Below are positions 16,499 to 23,148 of a stretch of 23,343 nucleotides of DNA, piece after piece (position 1 is the first letter of the stretch; the number at the start of each line of letters is the position of its first letter). The stretch is from an uncultured Lachnospiraceae bacterium (GTDB taxonomy: Bacteria; Bacillota; Clostridia; Lachnospirales; Lachnospiraceae), in assembly GCA_910579495.1 (NCBI GenBank), contig CAJTVD010000062.1, positions 1 to 23,343 on the forward strand, read 5' to 3'. Below the pieces are notes generated by a model. It saw only the letters and a list, made by a program, of their open reading frames with translations, did not search any database and was not told where the DNA came from. The translations under genes and the position numbers were made by a program.

Positions 16499-17146
16499 CT
16501 ATCTTATATAAATGCCAGCCAGTTTCATATTTTGGTCATAGGTCAGGCGGAAAGTAACGGTTACATTTTCATAAGATACGTTCATTTCCCCCACGGCAAA
16601 ATGCACCCCTGACTGGACCAGCTCCGCAAGGTAAACTTTGCCGAAGCTGCGGAATTCGCCCCAGTCCCCGGGAATGGTGCTTTTGGCAGAGGATAGGGCT
16701 TCCTGGGTCAGGTAGGGCTGCATTTGGGGGATGGCGTTTGCCTGGAGGGCGCCATAATCGGAGCTGTTGATCTGCCCGATGGTTTCCTCCATTGCTTCCG
16801 TTACCTGTGCCTGGGTGAAATAGCCGCTTTTTTCAATATCCATACCTTTGGGCAGGAGCCAATAAACAAGGAATGCCAGGATTGCCATGGTGGCGATGGC
16901 GGGAACAATAATTTTCAGCAGTTTCTTTTGGGTGTATTTTTTTTGCTCTTCTTTTGGGATACTTTCATTAAAATCTTCTGCTATTTCTATGGGAGCCCCC
17001 ATCTGTGCGGTGATGCCCTGGAAGGTTTCCCCCTGGCTGATCCGGCTGTTGATATCTGCCAATAGTTGTTTTTTGATTTCATTTCTCCTGTTTTTACTGC
17101 ATTTTACTTTCTTGATGATTGCGTTTACATAACTTTCTGGTGTCAT
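16499..17146 (-). CDS. Membrane protein with DUF1700-like N-terminus and DUF3887-like C-terminus
   Basis: A 215-residue single-pass membrane protein. The N-terminal 70 residues (YVNAIIKKVKCSKNRRNEIKKQL and MGAPIEIAEDFN regions) resemble the HAAS/DUF1700 cytosolic domain that is typically paired with PadR repressors. One transmembrane helix follows (about 77-97, LLKIIVPAIATMAILAFLVYW), then an extracytoplasmic domain (about 110-215) like DUF3887, a fold found in secreted or surface proteins. It begins four bases after the PadR stop codon and its ribosome site (GGAGG) lies inside the end of the PadR gene, so the two are translationally coupled. Role unknown; envelope-stress sensing is a guess from context. 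Confidence 0.8.
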   Translation of the reverse strand: MTPESYVNAIIKKVKCSKNRRNEIKKQLLADINSRISQGETFQGITAQMGAPIEIAEDFNESIPKEEQKKYTQKKLLKIIVPAIATMAILAFLVYWLLPKGMDIEKSGYFTQAQVTEAMEETIGQINSSDYGALQANAIPQMQPYLTQEALSSAKSTIPGDWGEFRSFGKVYLAELVQSGVHFAVGEMNVSYENVTVTFRLTYDQNMKLAGIYIR

Positions 17147-17150
17147 GGTC

Positions 17151-17486
17151 TTACTCCTCCATAATTCTTGAAATTCCTTCTGATATTTGTTCCCAGATGG
17201 CTTTTATTTCCTGCAAAGCCAGCCTGCCTTTTTCTGTTATCTGATAATATTTCCTTGGCGTCTGCCTGCCCTCTGCCTCCTGCCATTTGCCCTCCGCCAG
17301 CCCCTCGTCCTCCAGGCGGTACAGAATGGGGTATAAAGTGCCGTCCTTGAGCAAAAAGGCTTCCCCGCTTTTTTCCCGAAGTTCCTGGATGATCTGATAG
17401 CCATATTTGGGCTCCTTTTCCAGGAGCCTCAGAACCAGCATGTCTAAAACGCCTTTCTTTATCTGCCTTTCATATTTTTCATTCAT
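17151..17486 (-). CDS. PadR-family transcriptional repressor
   Basis: A 111-residue winged-helix DNA-binding protein. The PadR pattern is clear: KKGVLDMLVLRLLEKEPKYGYQIIQEL (11-37), LKDGTLYPILYRLEDEGLAEG (recognition helix and wing) and RKYYQITEKGR. The C-terminal part is short, as in the PadR-s1 type that dimerises through one helix. ATG 17486 follows GGGGGA at five bases. It heads an operon with the DUF1700/DUF3887 membrane protein; PadR repressors of this kind usually control their own operon and respond to a ligand or envelope stress. Confidence 0.92.
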   Translation of the reverse strand: MNEKYERQIKKGVLDMLVLRLLEKEPKYGYQIIQELREKSGEAFLLKDGTLYPILYRLEDEGLAEGKWQEAEGRQTPRKYYQITEKGRLALQEIKAIWEQISEGISRIMEE

Positions 17487-17748
17487 TACAATCCCCCATT
17501 TGTGCGTCGTACCCCTGTGGGGGCAGGAACAAATTACTTTGGTATTTTATGTACTTTGTATTACTAAGCATATGGTATAACAAATAATAAAATCTGTCAA
17601 TGATATATTAGGGAAATAGGATAAGAAGTACAAGAACCTGGCATAGATATGCCATACTTATTCGTGAAGAGTTCAGTTGCCTAATAAATTCACATGAACA
17701 GGGACACGAACAACTGGATTCTGGAAAACTGAATACAGGAGGTCACAA
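17487..17748. other. Intergenic region between the PadR operon and the mobile-element debris
   Basis: No gene seen. The PadR side is AT-rich (17560-17620) and has a minus-strand TTGACA near 17600 but no -10 box at good spacing. A near-perfect palindrome TGGCATA-GA-TATGCCA is at 17639-17654. Host-like sequence ends somewhere in this stretch. Confidence 0.5.
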
Positions 17749-17853
17749 ATGAAAGAACTGCCAGAAAGAATCCATGACGATACCAACGGTCTTGACTACG
17801 TTCTTGTGGGTGATTATTACATTCCCGCCCTGCGGCTGACGGAGGAATCCTTA
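17749..17853 (+). pseudogene. TnpV N-terminal fragment (transposon-encoded protein)
   Basis: The first 35 codons (MKELPERIHDD, NGLDYVLVGDYYIPALRL) match my recollection of the start of TnpV, a small protein of about 120 residues found in clostridial mobilizable transposons. It has a perfect AGGAGG site before ATG 17749. After LTEES the family sequence is lost and the frame drifts to a stop at 18027, so the gene is truncated by a junction near 17853. Confidence 0.65.
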
Positions 17854-18001
17854 ATATCCTCAATGCTCTTTGCGTTCGCCGTGGCCAATCATTTCCGACA
17901 TTTCAATAATCCAGTGACCTTCATACCGTCCCTTCCCGGAAATAAAAAAGCATCTGCCATTTCCACAGCGGAAAGCAAATGCTTCAAATCTCCATATCTC
18001 C

Positions 18002-18145
18002 GCCCTCTATTGCAGGATTTCCCTTGATGACGGCAGCCAGAATGAGAGCATGAGTATCTCGAACCAGAAACTTTTGTTGAAGGATTACGCTGAAAAGAAC
18101 GGTATGCCCCAGTACGAGTATTACGTGGAAATAAAACTCGCTTAA
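18002..18145 (+). pseudogene. Large serine recombinase, N-terminal fragment
   Basis: The reading ALYCRISLDDGSQNESMSIS followed by NQKLLLKDYAEKNGMPQYEYYV is the start of the resolvase domain of large serine recombinases of the TndX/TnpX type, including the catalytic serine region (YCRIS) and the ESxSIxNQ motif. There is no start codon in frame upstream, and after EYYV the expected DDGYSG is replaced by EIKLA and a stop. Only about 45 of more than 500 residues remain, so it is dead. It lies next to the TnpV fragment, as in Tn4451-like elements. Confidence 0.75.
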
Positions 18146-18190
18146 TTGATACAAAGGGAAAAAACAGAATATCGGAGAAACCGCAGAAAT

Positions 18191-18238
18191 AAAGGCATTT
18201 GGCGATATTGGATACCGTCAGATGCCTTTTTCTTTTTA
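18191..18238 (+). terminator. Intrinsic terminator in the mobile-element debris
   Basis: AAAGGCAT (18191-18198) and ATGCCTTT (18222-18229), with further partial pairing inside, are followed by a T-rich tract. It lies just before the truncated start of the decarboxylase-cupin remnant. Confidence 0.7.
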
Positions 18239-18253
18239 TGGGTGCTGTACCCT

Positions 18254-18553
18254 AATGCAAAGGCACATGGTGTGACGAAAGCGGAAGCCGCAGCGATTAT
18301 CACCCATGCCGCTTTTTATGCAGGATGGCCAAAGGGCTGGGCGGTGTTTGGTCTGGCAAAGGATGTGTGGAAAGATGAGACGGCAGGTGAGGATGCAAAA
18401 GCTGCCCATGCGGCGGAGATGGTGTTTCCTGTCGGCAAGCCTAATGATGGCTTTGCACAGTATTTTACCGGACGAAGTTTCCTTGCCACGCTTTCCACAT
18501 CACAGGTTGGGATTTTCAATGTGACATTTGAGCCGGGATGCCGCAACAACTGG
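18254..18553 (+). pseudogene. Carboxymuconolactone decarboxylase-cupin fusion, 5' remnant
   Basis: The frame first reads NAKAHGVTKAEAAAIITHAAFY and GWPKGWAVFGLAKDVW, the C-terminal part of a carboxymuconolactone decarboxylase (AhpD-like) domain, then EMVFPVGKPNDGFAQYFTG and FNVTFEPGCRNNW, the first strands of a cupin domain. The decarboxylase domain lacks its N-terminus: a junction near 18250 joins it to the terminator region. The cupin is cut after Trp (18551-18553). Its next expected residues, HIHHADKGGGQ, occur in frame-compatible form at 21887, 3.33 kb away. Fusions of these domains are known in gut Firmicutes and are thought to act in redox or aromatic metabolism. Confidence 0.85.
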
Positions 18554-18973
18554 GCTGAAGGCCATGGAGGAATTGGCGAAGCTGGAGGCGGAGCGGGGGA
18601 ATCCGGAATACATGGATACAGGCGAGGGAAAACGCAGACATTTGCAGATGGACTTACAACCGGGCGGCTCTTATGGGAAAGATGGAACCGTCGGCAAAGA
18701 AAAGGCTGCTGTCAGGATAGTAGGCAGTGAAAGCAGGGAGAAGCATGGCAGGCAGGACAGAAGCCGGCGGGCCAGCAATGAAATGTGTACCTTCCTGATC
18801 CTGAATATTTCATCGCTACAGTTGATACCCGTCAATATGATCGCTTATCGCAGCCAGTATGGCAGTGTGAATCCGGCGGGGATTATTGCGCCGGCGATTG
18901 TGGCGACGTTTGTGAGTACGCTGACGGCGGTGGTGTATTGTAAAATGAAAGATAGGAGACGGAGAGTGTAAGG
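18554..18973 (+). pseudogene. spmA: Spore maturation protein A, C-terminal fragment
   Basis: From about 18552 the frame reads GLKAMEELAKLEAERGNPEY and ends with SNEMCTFLILNISSLQLIPV and SQYGSVNPAGIIAPAIVAT, the C-terminal half of the nucleoside-recognition membrane protein SpmA, which acts in spore cortex dehydration. A TTG at 18528 opens this frame but its first residues come from the overlapping cupin sequence, so the N-terminal half is missing. The frame runs intact to the stop at 18969-18971. A basic stretch (about 60 residues) between the two conserved parts is longer than in Bacillus SpmA. spmB, normally next, is absent. Confidence 0.8.
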
Positions 18974-18982
18974 ACTCTCCGT
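18959..18982 (+). terminator. Hairpin at the end of the spmA fragment
   Basis: ACGGAGAGT (18959-18967) and ACTCTCCGT (18974-18982) form a 9-bp stem with a 6-base loop spanning the spmA stop, followed by a T-rich stretch. Base composition turns strongly AT-rich right after it. Confidence 0.6.
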
Positions 18983-19135
18983 ATTTGTTTGCGCAAATCA
19001 ATTAGACTCATTTGAAAATAATATGAAGTAAAAAATTATGTATTTACAGAAATATATTCTGTTTTATTGGATATAAATAAATACTATACAAGACCTAAGC
19101 AAATAATTGACCCAATAAAATCATAAAATTATATA

Positions 19136-19162
19136 TTGACTTATAGATAATGTTAGTATAAT
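19136..19162 (+). promoter_or_regulatory. Promoter region of the HipT/HIRAN operon
   Basis: TTGACT (19136-19141) precedes TATAAT at 19157-19162 with a short 15-base spacer; a second TATAAT is at 19164-19169, and TTGACC (19107-19112) with TATATA 17 bases later is an alternative. The area (18990-19180) is very AT-rich and holds no gene. Confidence 0.5.
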
Positions 19163-19191
19163 GTATAATAAAATTATATGGGAGGAATAAA

Positions 19192-20172
19192 ATGGAATAC
19201 AAAGATATTACAGATAAATTTATAAAAGAATATTCAGACTATAAGAGTGATGTTATTAATTTTAGTGAGTATATAGAAGTAAATTGGAAAAATTCCTTGT
19301 CTGGAGATCAACTTCGTATTTTATTACAGGGTATAGATGTGAATTTTATATTAAAAAGCCTGATTTATAATGTTGAGACAGTGAAAAGATATAAAAGTAA
19401 AACAAAAGCAAAACGCTATGCTACAGTAATTGGGCAGTTTTTCAATTATATAAGAAAAACAACGGATATTGTAAATCCTGATTTATATGATGCAATTTCA
19501 TATAACCGATTGCGAGAAAACTCGTATATGCAGCAAATGATGGCTTATATAGATAAGTGCGAAATGCTGGCTGGGATTGTTGAGCAGGAGCCGTTGACAT
19601 CAACTGAAGCCGAAAAAGTATTAATATGGGCAAATGAACAATTTACTGCGCGGGAATGGGAGGATGCAACCAGTTTTAGAAAAGCAGTGGCAGCTATAGG
19701 GATAAAGATGATGATGTTATATGGAATTACATATCGTGAATTAAGAAAAATGAAATGGGATGACTATGATGAAGTGTATGATTGCATCACTGTTAATGGT
19801 TTTGAACTTCGATTACCGTTGAAATTATCTATTCAACTACGAAATATAAAAGATTTCGTTTTTGATAAAAAAATTGTAAATAAAGAAAAGTTAATGTTTG
19901 CTGGTTTTCGGGGAGAAGCATGGAATGATATAACATCATCTTCCGGAATACCTGATTATATGGGGATGTTGATTGGTATTACAAGTGTGACAAGTGTTGT
20001 AAAATATGGTATAAGTCAACTTTTGAAAGCGGGATTAAGTGATTCGGTTATAAAAAAGATGACAGGCGCGAGTGAAAAAGTTATTCAAGGCTGTTTGCTT
20101 CAGGAGGACAATGAATTGAAACAGATTATTAATACAAAAGTACTTATGGCAGATTGGTATTACGAATTTTAA
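19192..20172 (+). CDS. Degenerate tyrosine-recombinase-like protein
   Basis: A 326-residue protein whose outline is that of a phage integrase: a helical SAM-like core-binding half (about 1-130) and a catalytic-fold half (about 135-326). Box I is recognisable as MLYGITYRELRKMKWDDYD (175-193), but the catalytic Arg position holds Thr180. Box II should read HxLRH; here it is SVVKYGISQLLKAG (268-281), followed by SVIKKMTGASEKVIQ in place of the LGHSS segment, and no nucleophilic Tyr stands after it (Cys301 is nearest). Recombination activity is therefore unlikely; DNA binding may remain. GGAGG lies six bases before ATG 19192. It is the first gene of an AT-rich operon with a HipT-like kinase and a HIRAN protein; it might serve as the operon's DNA-binding regulator in the place of HipB. 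That role is inference. Confidence 0.65.
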   Translation: MEYKDITDKFIKEYSDYKSDVINFSEYIEVNWKNSLSGDQLRILLQGIDVNFILKSLIYNVETVKRYKSKTKAKRYATVIGQFFNYIRKTTDIVNPDLYDAISYNRLRENSYMQQMMAYIDKCEMLAGIVEQEPLTSTEAEKVLIWANEQFTAREWEDATSFRKAVAAIGIKMMMLYGITYRELRKMKWDDYDEVYDCITVNGFELRLPLKLSIQLRNIKDFVFDKKIVNKEKLMFAGFRGEAWNDITSSSGIPDYMGMLIGITSVTSVVKYGISQLLKAGLSDSVIKKMTGASEKVIQGCLLQEDNELKQIINTKVLMADWYYEF

Positions 20173-20213
20173 AATTTCGACTATAGATAGAGGAAGAAAT
20201 TTGGGAGAAATAT

Positions 20214-21098
20214 ATGAAAGATTTTTCTTTTTGGGAAGAGTATGAGGGTACACCTGAGGGTAGCGGCCGTAGCGAAAAAATATGGCTGATGAATCCTGAC
20301 ACAGGACGGACGGGTTTATTTAAATTTAAGAAAGATATTTCGACAACGGATCATGTTTCGGAATGTATAGCAAGTGACTTGGCGAATATTATTGGGATTC
20401 CTTGCGCTAAATTTGAGGTTGGATTATATAAAGGCAGAGAAGGCTCTATGAGTTACAGTATAGTTGACAATAAAGAGGAAACTCTTATTGAAGGAATTTA
20501 TTGTATTAGTCTGAAATACGAGCATTTTGATACTGAAACCTTAATGGACTCAAAGACAAAAGATAAATATTCCTTGGAAATGATTAAAAAAGCATTGGAA
20601 CCATTAGGGCTGTTTTGCGATTTCCTGCCGATTTGTATATTTGATTTTTTGATAGGGAATACGGACAGGCATCAGAGTAACTGGGCGTTAATAAGAAAAG
20701 ATAAGGTAATGCGATTGAGCCCGCTATATGATAACAGTTCTTCTCTTTGCGCTTATGTCGCAGAGTCAAAGATCAATCAGTATTTGGGAAATGATTTAAT
20801 GGTATGGAAATCATTGGTTGATACGAAGTCAAAGTCGATTATTCGCATTAGCAGCCGAGATACAAAACAGCCTACACATTTAGAGGTAATTAAATACATT
20901 CATAATAATTATTTCGGGCAAACAATAGAAATTGTAAAGAAAATAAAGGAATTGCTGACAGAAGATGTGATTTGCATAGTAGTAGATAAATATATAGAGA
21001 TGCTTTCAATTAATAAAACAGACCTGATTAAAAAGTATCTTTTTTCAAAATTGCAGTTACTGAAGGAAGTATATGGAGATGTAGATTATGAGTATTAA
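20214..21098 (+). CDS. HipA/HipT-type Ser/Thr kinase (toxin candidate)
   Basis: A 294-residue protein with the HipA C-terminal kinase fold and none of the HipA N-terminal subdomain. Key sites: glycine-rich loop GSGRSEK (16-22), a Lys in LFKFKK (37-40), the helix Glu in VSECIASDLANIIGIP (48-63), catalytic loop DFLIGNTDRHQSNW (144-157, Asp151 and Asn156) and the metal motif SPLYDNSSSL (169-178, Asp173). HipA and HipT kinases phosphorylate aminoacyl-tRNA synthetases and halt growth; the target here is unknown. Ser20 in the loop could be the autophosphorylation site. GGGAGA precedes ATG 20214. The next gene begins inside its last codons (11-base overlap), showing tight coupling. CtkA-like kinases are the alternative assignment. 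Confidence 0.85.
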   Translation: MKDFSFWEEYEGTPEGSGRSEKIWLMNPDTGRTGLFKFKKDISTTDHVSECIASDLANIIGIPCAKFEVGLYKGREGSMSYSIVDNKEETLIEGIYCISLKYEHFDTETLMDSKTKDKYSLEMIKKALEPLGLFCDFLPICIFDFLIGNTDRHQSNWALIRKDKVMRLSPLYDNSSSLCAYVAESKINQYLGNDLMVWKSLVDTKSKSIIRISSRDTKQPTHLEVIKYIHNNYFGQTIEIVKKIKELLTEDVICIVVDKYIEMLSINKTDLIKKYLFSKLQLLKEVYGDVDYEY

Positions 21099-21780
21099 AA
21101 ATGGTAATGATTATTTGTATTTAATTTGGAAGTCAGGGCAATCCGGTCAACAATACATTGTTGGCCAGTTGACGAAAAATAGTCGTTATGAATTTCAATA
21201 TTGTGATGAGGTAAAAAATGCAATCAAGGATGGATTTGCACCATTACTATGTTTCCCTGACCTAAATAAGCAATATGAAGATGAAAAGCTTTTTTCAGTT
21301 TTTTCTAGTCGTTTGCCAGACAAAAAAAGAAAAAACATTAAAGATATTTTGAAGAAGTATGGATTAGAAGATTATGACGAGTATGCATTACTTAAAAGAA
21401 GCGGAGCAAGGCTGCCAATTGACAATTTGGAGTTTATTGATCCTATTCTGGATAGAGAAAAAGATATAACGAGAATTTTTTTTGTATCAGGAGCCAGACA
21501 TTACCTGAATTGTGAAGGGGATGATTGTTTAAAAGCGGTAGAAATTACAAGAGGAGATGAGGTTTCTTTAAAAAAGGATTCAGAAAACAAATATGATATA
21601 AATGCAGTGCAAGTGTTGGACCATTCAGGGAAAATATTAGGTTATATTCCGCGATATTATAGCAGTAGTGTGGCTGAATTGTTGGAAACAAAGAAAAAGA
21701 TTTCATGTCATGTATATAATGTTGATAAAAATAAAAATTGTAATGAATGTATCAAGATAATAATGGAAATTAAAAATTAG
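21088..21780 (+). CDS. HipS-like N-subdomain fused to a HIRAN domain (antitoxin candidate)
   Basis: A 230-residue protein of two parts. Residues 8-120 resemble the HipA N-terminal subdomain 1, the part that in HipBST is the separate antitoxin HipS: YIVGQLTKNSRYEFQY (23-38), GFAPLLCFPDLNKQYEDEKLFS (49-70) and FSSRLPDKKRKNI (72-84). Residues 128-228 are a HIRAN domain: FFVSGARHYL, GDEVSLKKDSENKYDINAVQV (157-177) and GKILGYIPRYYSSSVAELL (181-199). HIRAN domains of HLTF/Rad5 proteins bind 3' single-stranded DNA ends. The start at 21088 overlaps the kinase gene by 11 bases and has GGAGA upstream. I infer that it pairs with the kinase, as HipS does with HipT; activity is untested. Confidence 0.8.
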   Translation: MSIKNGNDYLYLIWKSGQSGQQYIVGQLTKNSRYEFQYCDEVKNAIKDGFAPLLCFPDLNKQYEDEKLFSVFSSRLPDKKRKNIKDILKKYGLEDYDEYALLKRSGARLPIDNLEFIDPILDREKDITRIFFVSGARHYLNCEGDDCLKAVEITRGDEVSLKKDSENKYDINAVQVLDHSGKILGYIPRYYSSSVAELLETKKKISCHVYNVDKNKNCNECIKIIMEIKN

Positions 21781-21886
21781 TATATTTATAGCTATGGTAA
21801 ACGGATAGATGGTTTTAGCAAGTAATAAATCTATGGTTTTAAAAAAGTTATCAAAAAGTTCGTGTCATTAACTTGACACAAGCCGA
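21781..21886. other. AT-rich right end of the inserted segment
   Basis: No gene seen. The stretch carries a small perfect palindrome, GTGTCA-TTAACT-TGACAC (21862-21879), seven bases before the cupin sequence resumes at 21887. Confidence 0.6.
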
Positions 21887-22051
21887 CATATCCACCATGC
21901 GGATAAAGGCGGCGGGCAGATTCTGGTCTGTGTTGCAGGGCGTGGGTATTACCAGGAAGAAGGAAAAGAGGCGCAGGAACTCCGCCCCGGAGATGTTGTC
22001 AATATCCAGGTCGGTGTAAAGCACTGGCACGGCGCGGCAAAAGACTACTGA
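21887..22051 (+). pseudogene. Cupin domain, 3' remnant of the interrupted fusion gene
   Basis: The frame starting CAT at 21887 reads HIHHADKGGGQILVCVAGRG, then YYQEEGKEAQELRPGDVVNI and GVKHWHGAAKD. It carries the metal-binding HIHH and the second cupin motif with KHWHGA, and continues the 5' remnant ending NNW at 18553 without loss or gain of a residue. After AAKD (22045) the normal SWFSH is replaced by Y and a stop, where the alcohol dehydrogenase remnant begins. Confidence 0.85.
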
Positions 22052-22052
22052 C

Positions 22053-22421
22053 TGGATGGTTCATATGCTGGGACAGTCTGCAGGTGCGTATACGGATGCG
22101 GCTCACGGAATGACACTTTCTGCTGTATCGTTGCCGTATTATCGGTATATTATGCCTTATGGACTTGCAAAGTTCTGTCGTTTTGCGGTGAATGTGTGGG
22201 GTGTGGATGCCGATGGAAAATCGGAAGAACAGGTTGCGGCAGAAGGACTTTTCTGCATGGAAAGCTGGATGAAGGAGTTGGGACTTGCGATGAACCTGCG
22301 GGAGTTGGGAGCGGCAGAGGAAATGCTTGAAGGTATCGCAACCGGAACTGCTATTATGGATGGTGGTTATAAAGTGCTGAACCGTGATGAGGTGCTTGAG
22401 ATTCTAAAGGCCAGTCTGTAG
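22053..22421 (+). pseudogene. Iron-containing alcohol dehydrogenase, C-terminal fragment
   Basis: WMVHMLGQSAGAYTDAAHGM (from 22053) and LPYYRYIMPYGLAKFCRFAVN are the C-terminal part of a type III (iron-dependent) alcohol dehydrogenase of the butanol dehydrogenase/YqhD group; His residues at HMLGQ and AAHGM are metal ligands. The protein should be about 385-390 residues; only about 120 remain, so the gene lost its coenzyme-binding N-terminal domain. The junction with the cupin remnant lies at 22046-22053. The frame is intact to TAG at 22419. Confidence 0.85.
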
Positions 22422-22565
22422 AGATTTTTATCAAAACAAATGAATGTAGAAAGTAAGAGGATTTTGTGGGAAAGAGCTATTCTAATTATAGCCAAATGAG
22501 GTGGTAACATCGGACGCATAACAATAGAATTTAATGAGCAAGATAAAGAATTTGTTGACAGACTG

Positions 22566-22928
22566 ATGTGTGCGGTGGAACATTCTCCTGTTCCCAATGA
22601 ACTATGGCTTGGCAGCGATGAGATGCTGTCCCTTTCAGAATTTGAAATCTATCCTCGCCACAGAAAAGTTTACCATGACGGTGTAGAACTGGATCTCATG
22701 GCAAAGGAATTTGATCTTCTTTGCCTTTTGGTTATGAATATGGGATATGCTCTTACCTATGGGCAGATTTATGAGAAAATATGGGGTGAGGATTCTATCG
22801 GTGATGAAAACAATTCTGTGGGATGTCATATCCGTAGCTTGCGGAGAAAATTGTTTAAAGAATACCCCAATGCACCATTTACAATTCGGTGTCATCGGAA
22901 TATAGGGTATTGTCTAGAAATGATTTAA
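22566..22928 (+). CDS. Orphan winged-helix (OmpR-type) DNA-binding protein
   Basis: A 120-residue protein with an OmpR/PhoB-type effector domain but no receiver domain: LSLSEFEIYPRHRKVYHDG (24-42), LMAKEFDLLCLLVMNMGYALTYGQIYEKIWG (helices 1-2) and NNSVGCHIRSLRRKLF (recognition helix). Such short regulators are common next to clostridial mobile elements. The frame stays open for 22 codons before ATG 22566, and residues there (RITIEFNEQDKEFVDRL) look like a genuine N-terminus, but no ATG, GTG or TTG exists between the stop at 22497 and 22566. The original start may have been lost, in which case the product is shortened or silent. Confidence 0.7.
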   Translation: MCAVEHSPVPNELWLGSDEMLSLSEFEIYPRHRKVYHDGVELDLMAKEFDLLCLLVMNMGYALTYGQIYEKIWGEDSIGDENNSVGCHIRSLRRKLFKEYPNAPFTIRCHRNIGYCLEMI

Positions 22929-22945
22929 AATAATTTGTACATATA

Positions 22946-22976
22946 TGGGCGGCCTGCCAGATTGGGCCGCTTTTTT
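22946..22976 (+). terminator. Intrinsic terminator after the winged-helix gene
   Basis: GCGGCC (22949-22954) and GGCCGC (22965-22970) are followed by six T. Confidence 0.85.
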
Positions 22977-23078
22977 CTGCTTTCATGTATGTTGTTTAGA
23001 GGAAGTTTCTGTATTCTAATTCTTTTTGATTTTGTCATAACTTGCGATATTCTATCGTTTCACTACGGTTTCACTTTA

Positions 23079-23123
23079 TATAATTTCCCCATTGACAAGC
23101 TGTTGGGGAAAGACTGAATTATA
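23079..23123. repeat. Interrupted inverted repeat
   Basis: TATAATTTCCCCA (23079-23091) faces TGGGGAAA (23104-23111) and, after five bases, AATTATA (23117-23123), giving 8 plus 7 paired bases. It may be a mobile-element end, an operator or an RNA hairpin. Confidence 0.4.
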
Positions 23124-23148
23124 TGCTGTGTATCCCCGGAAAGGGGAT

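Noticed and set aside
18146..18250. Possible N-terminus of the decarboxylase-cupin protein in the same frame
   Set aside because: The residues there come from a terminator hairpin and mobile-element debris, not from the decarboxylase family.
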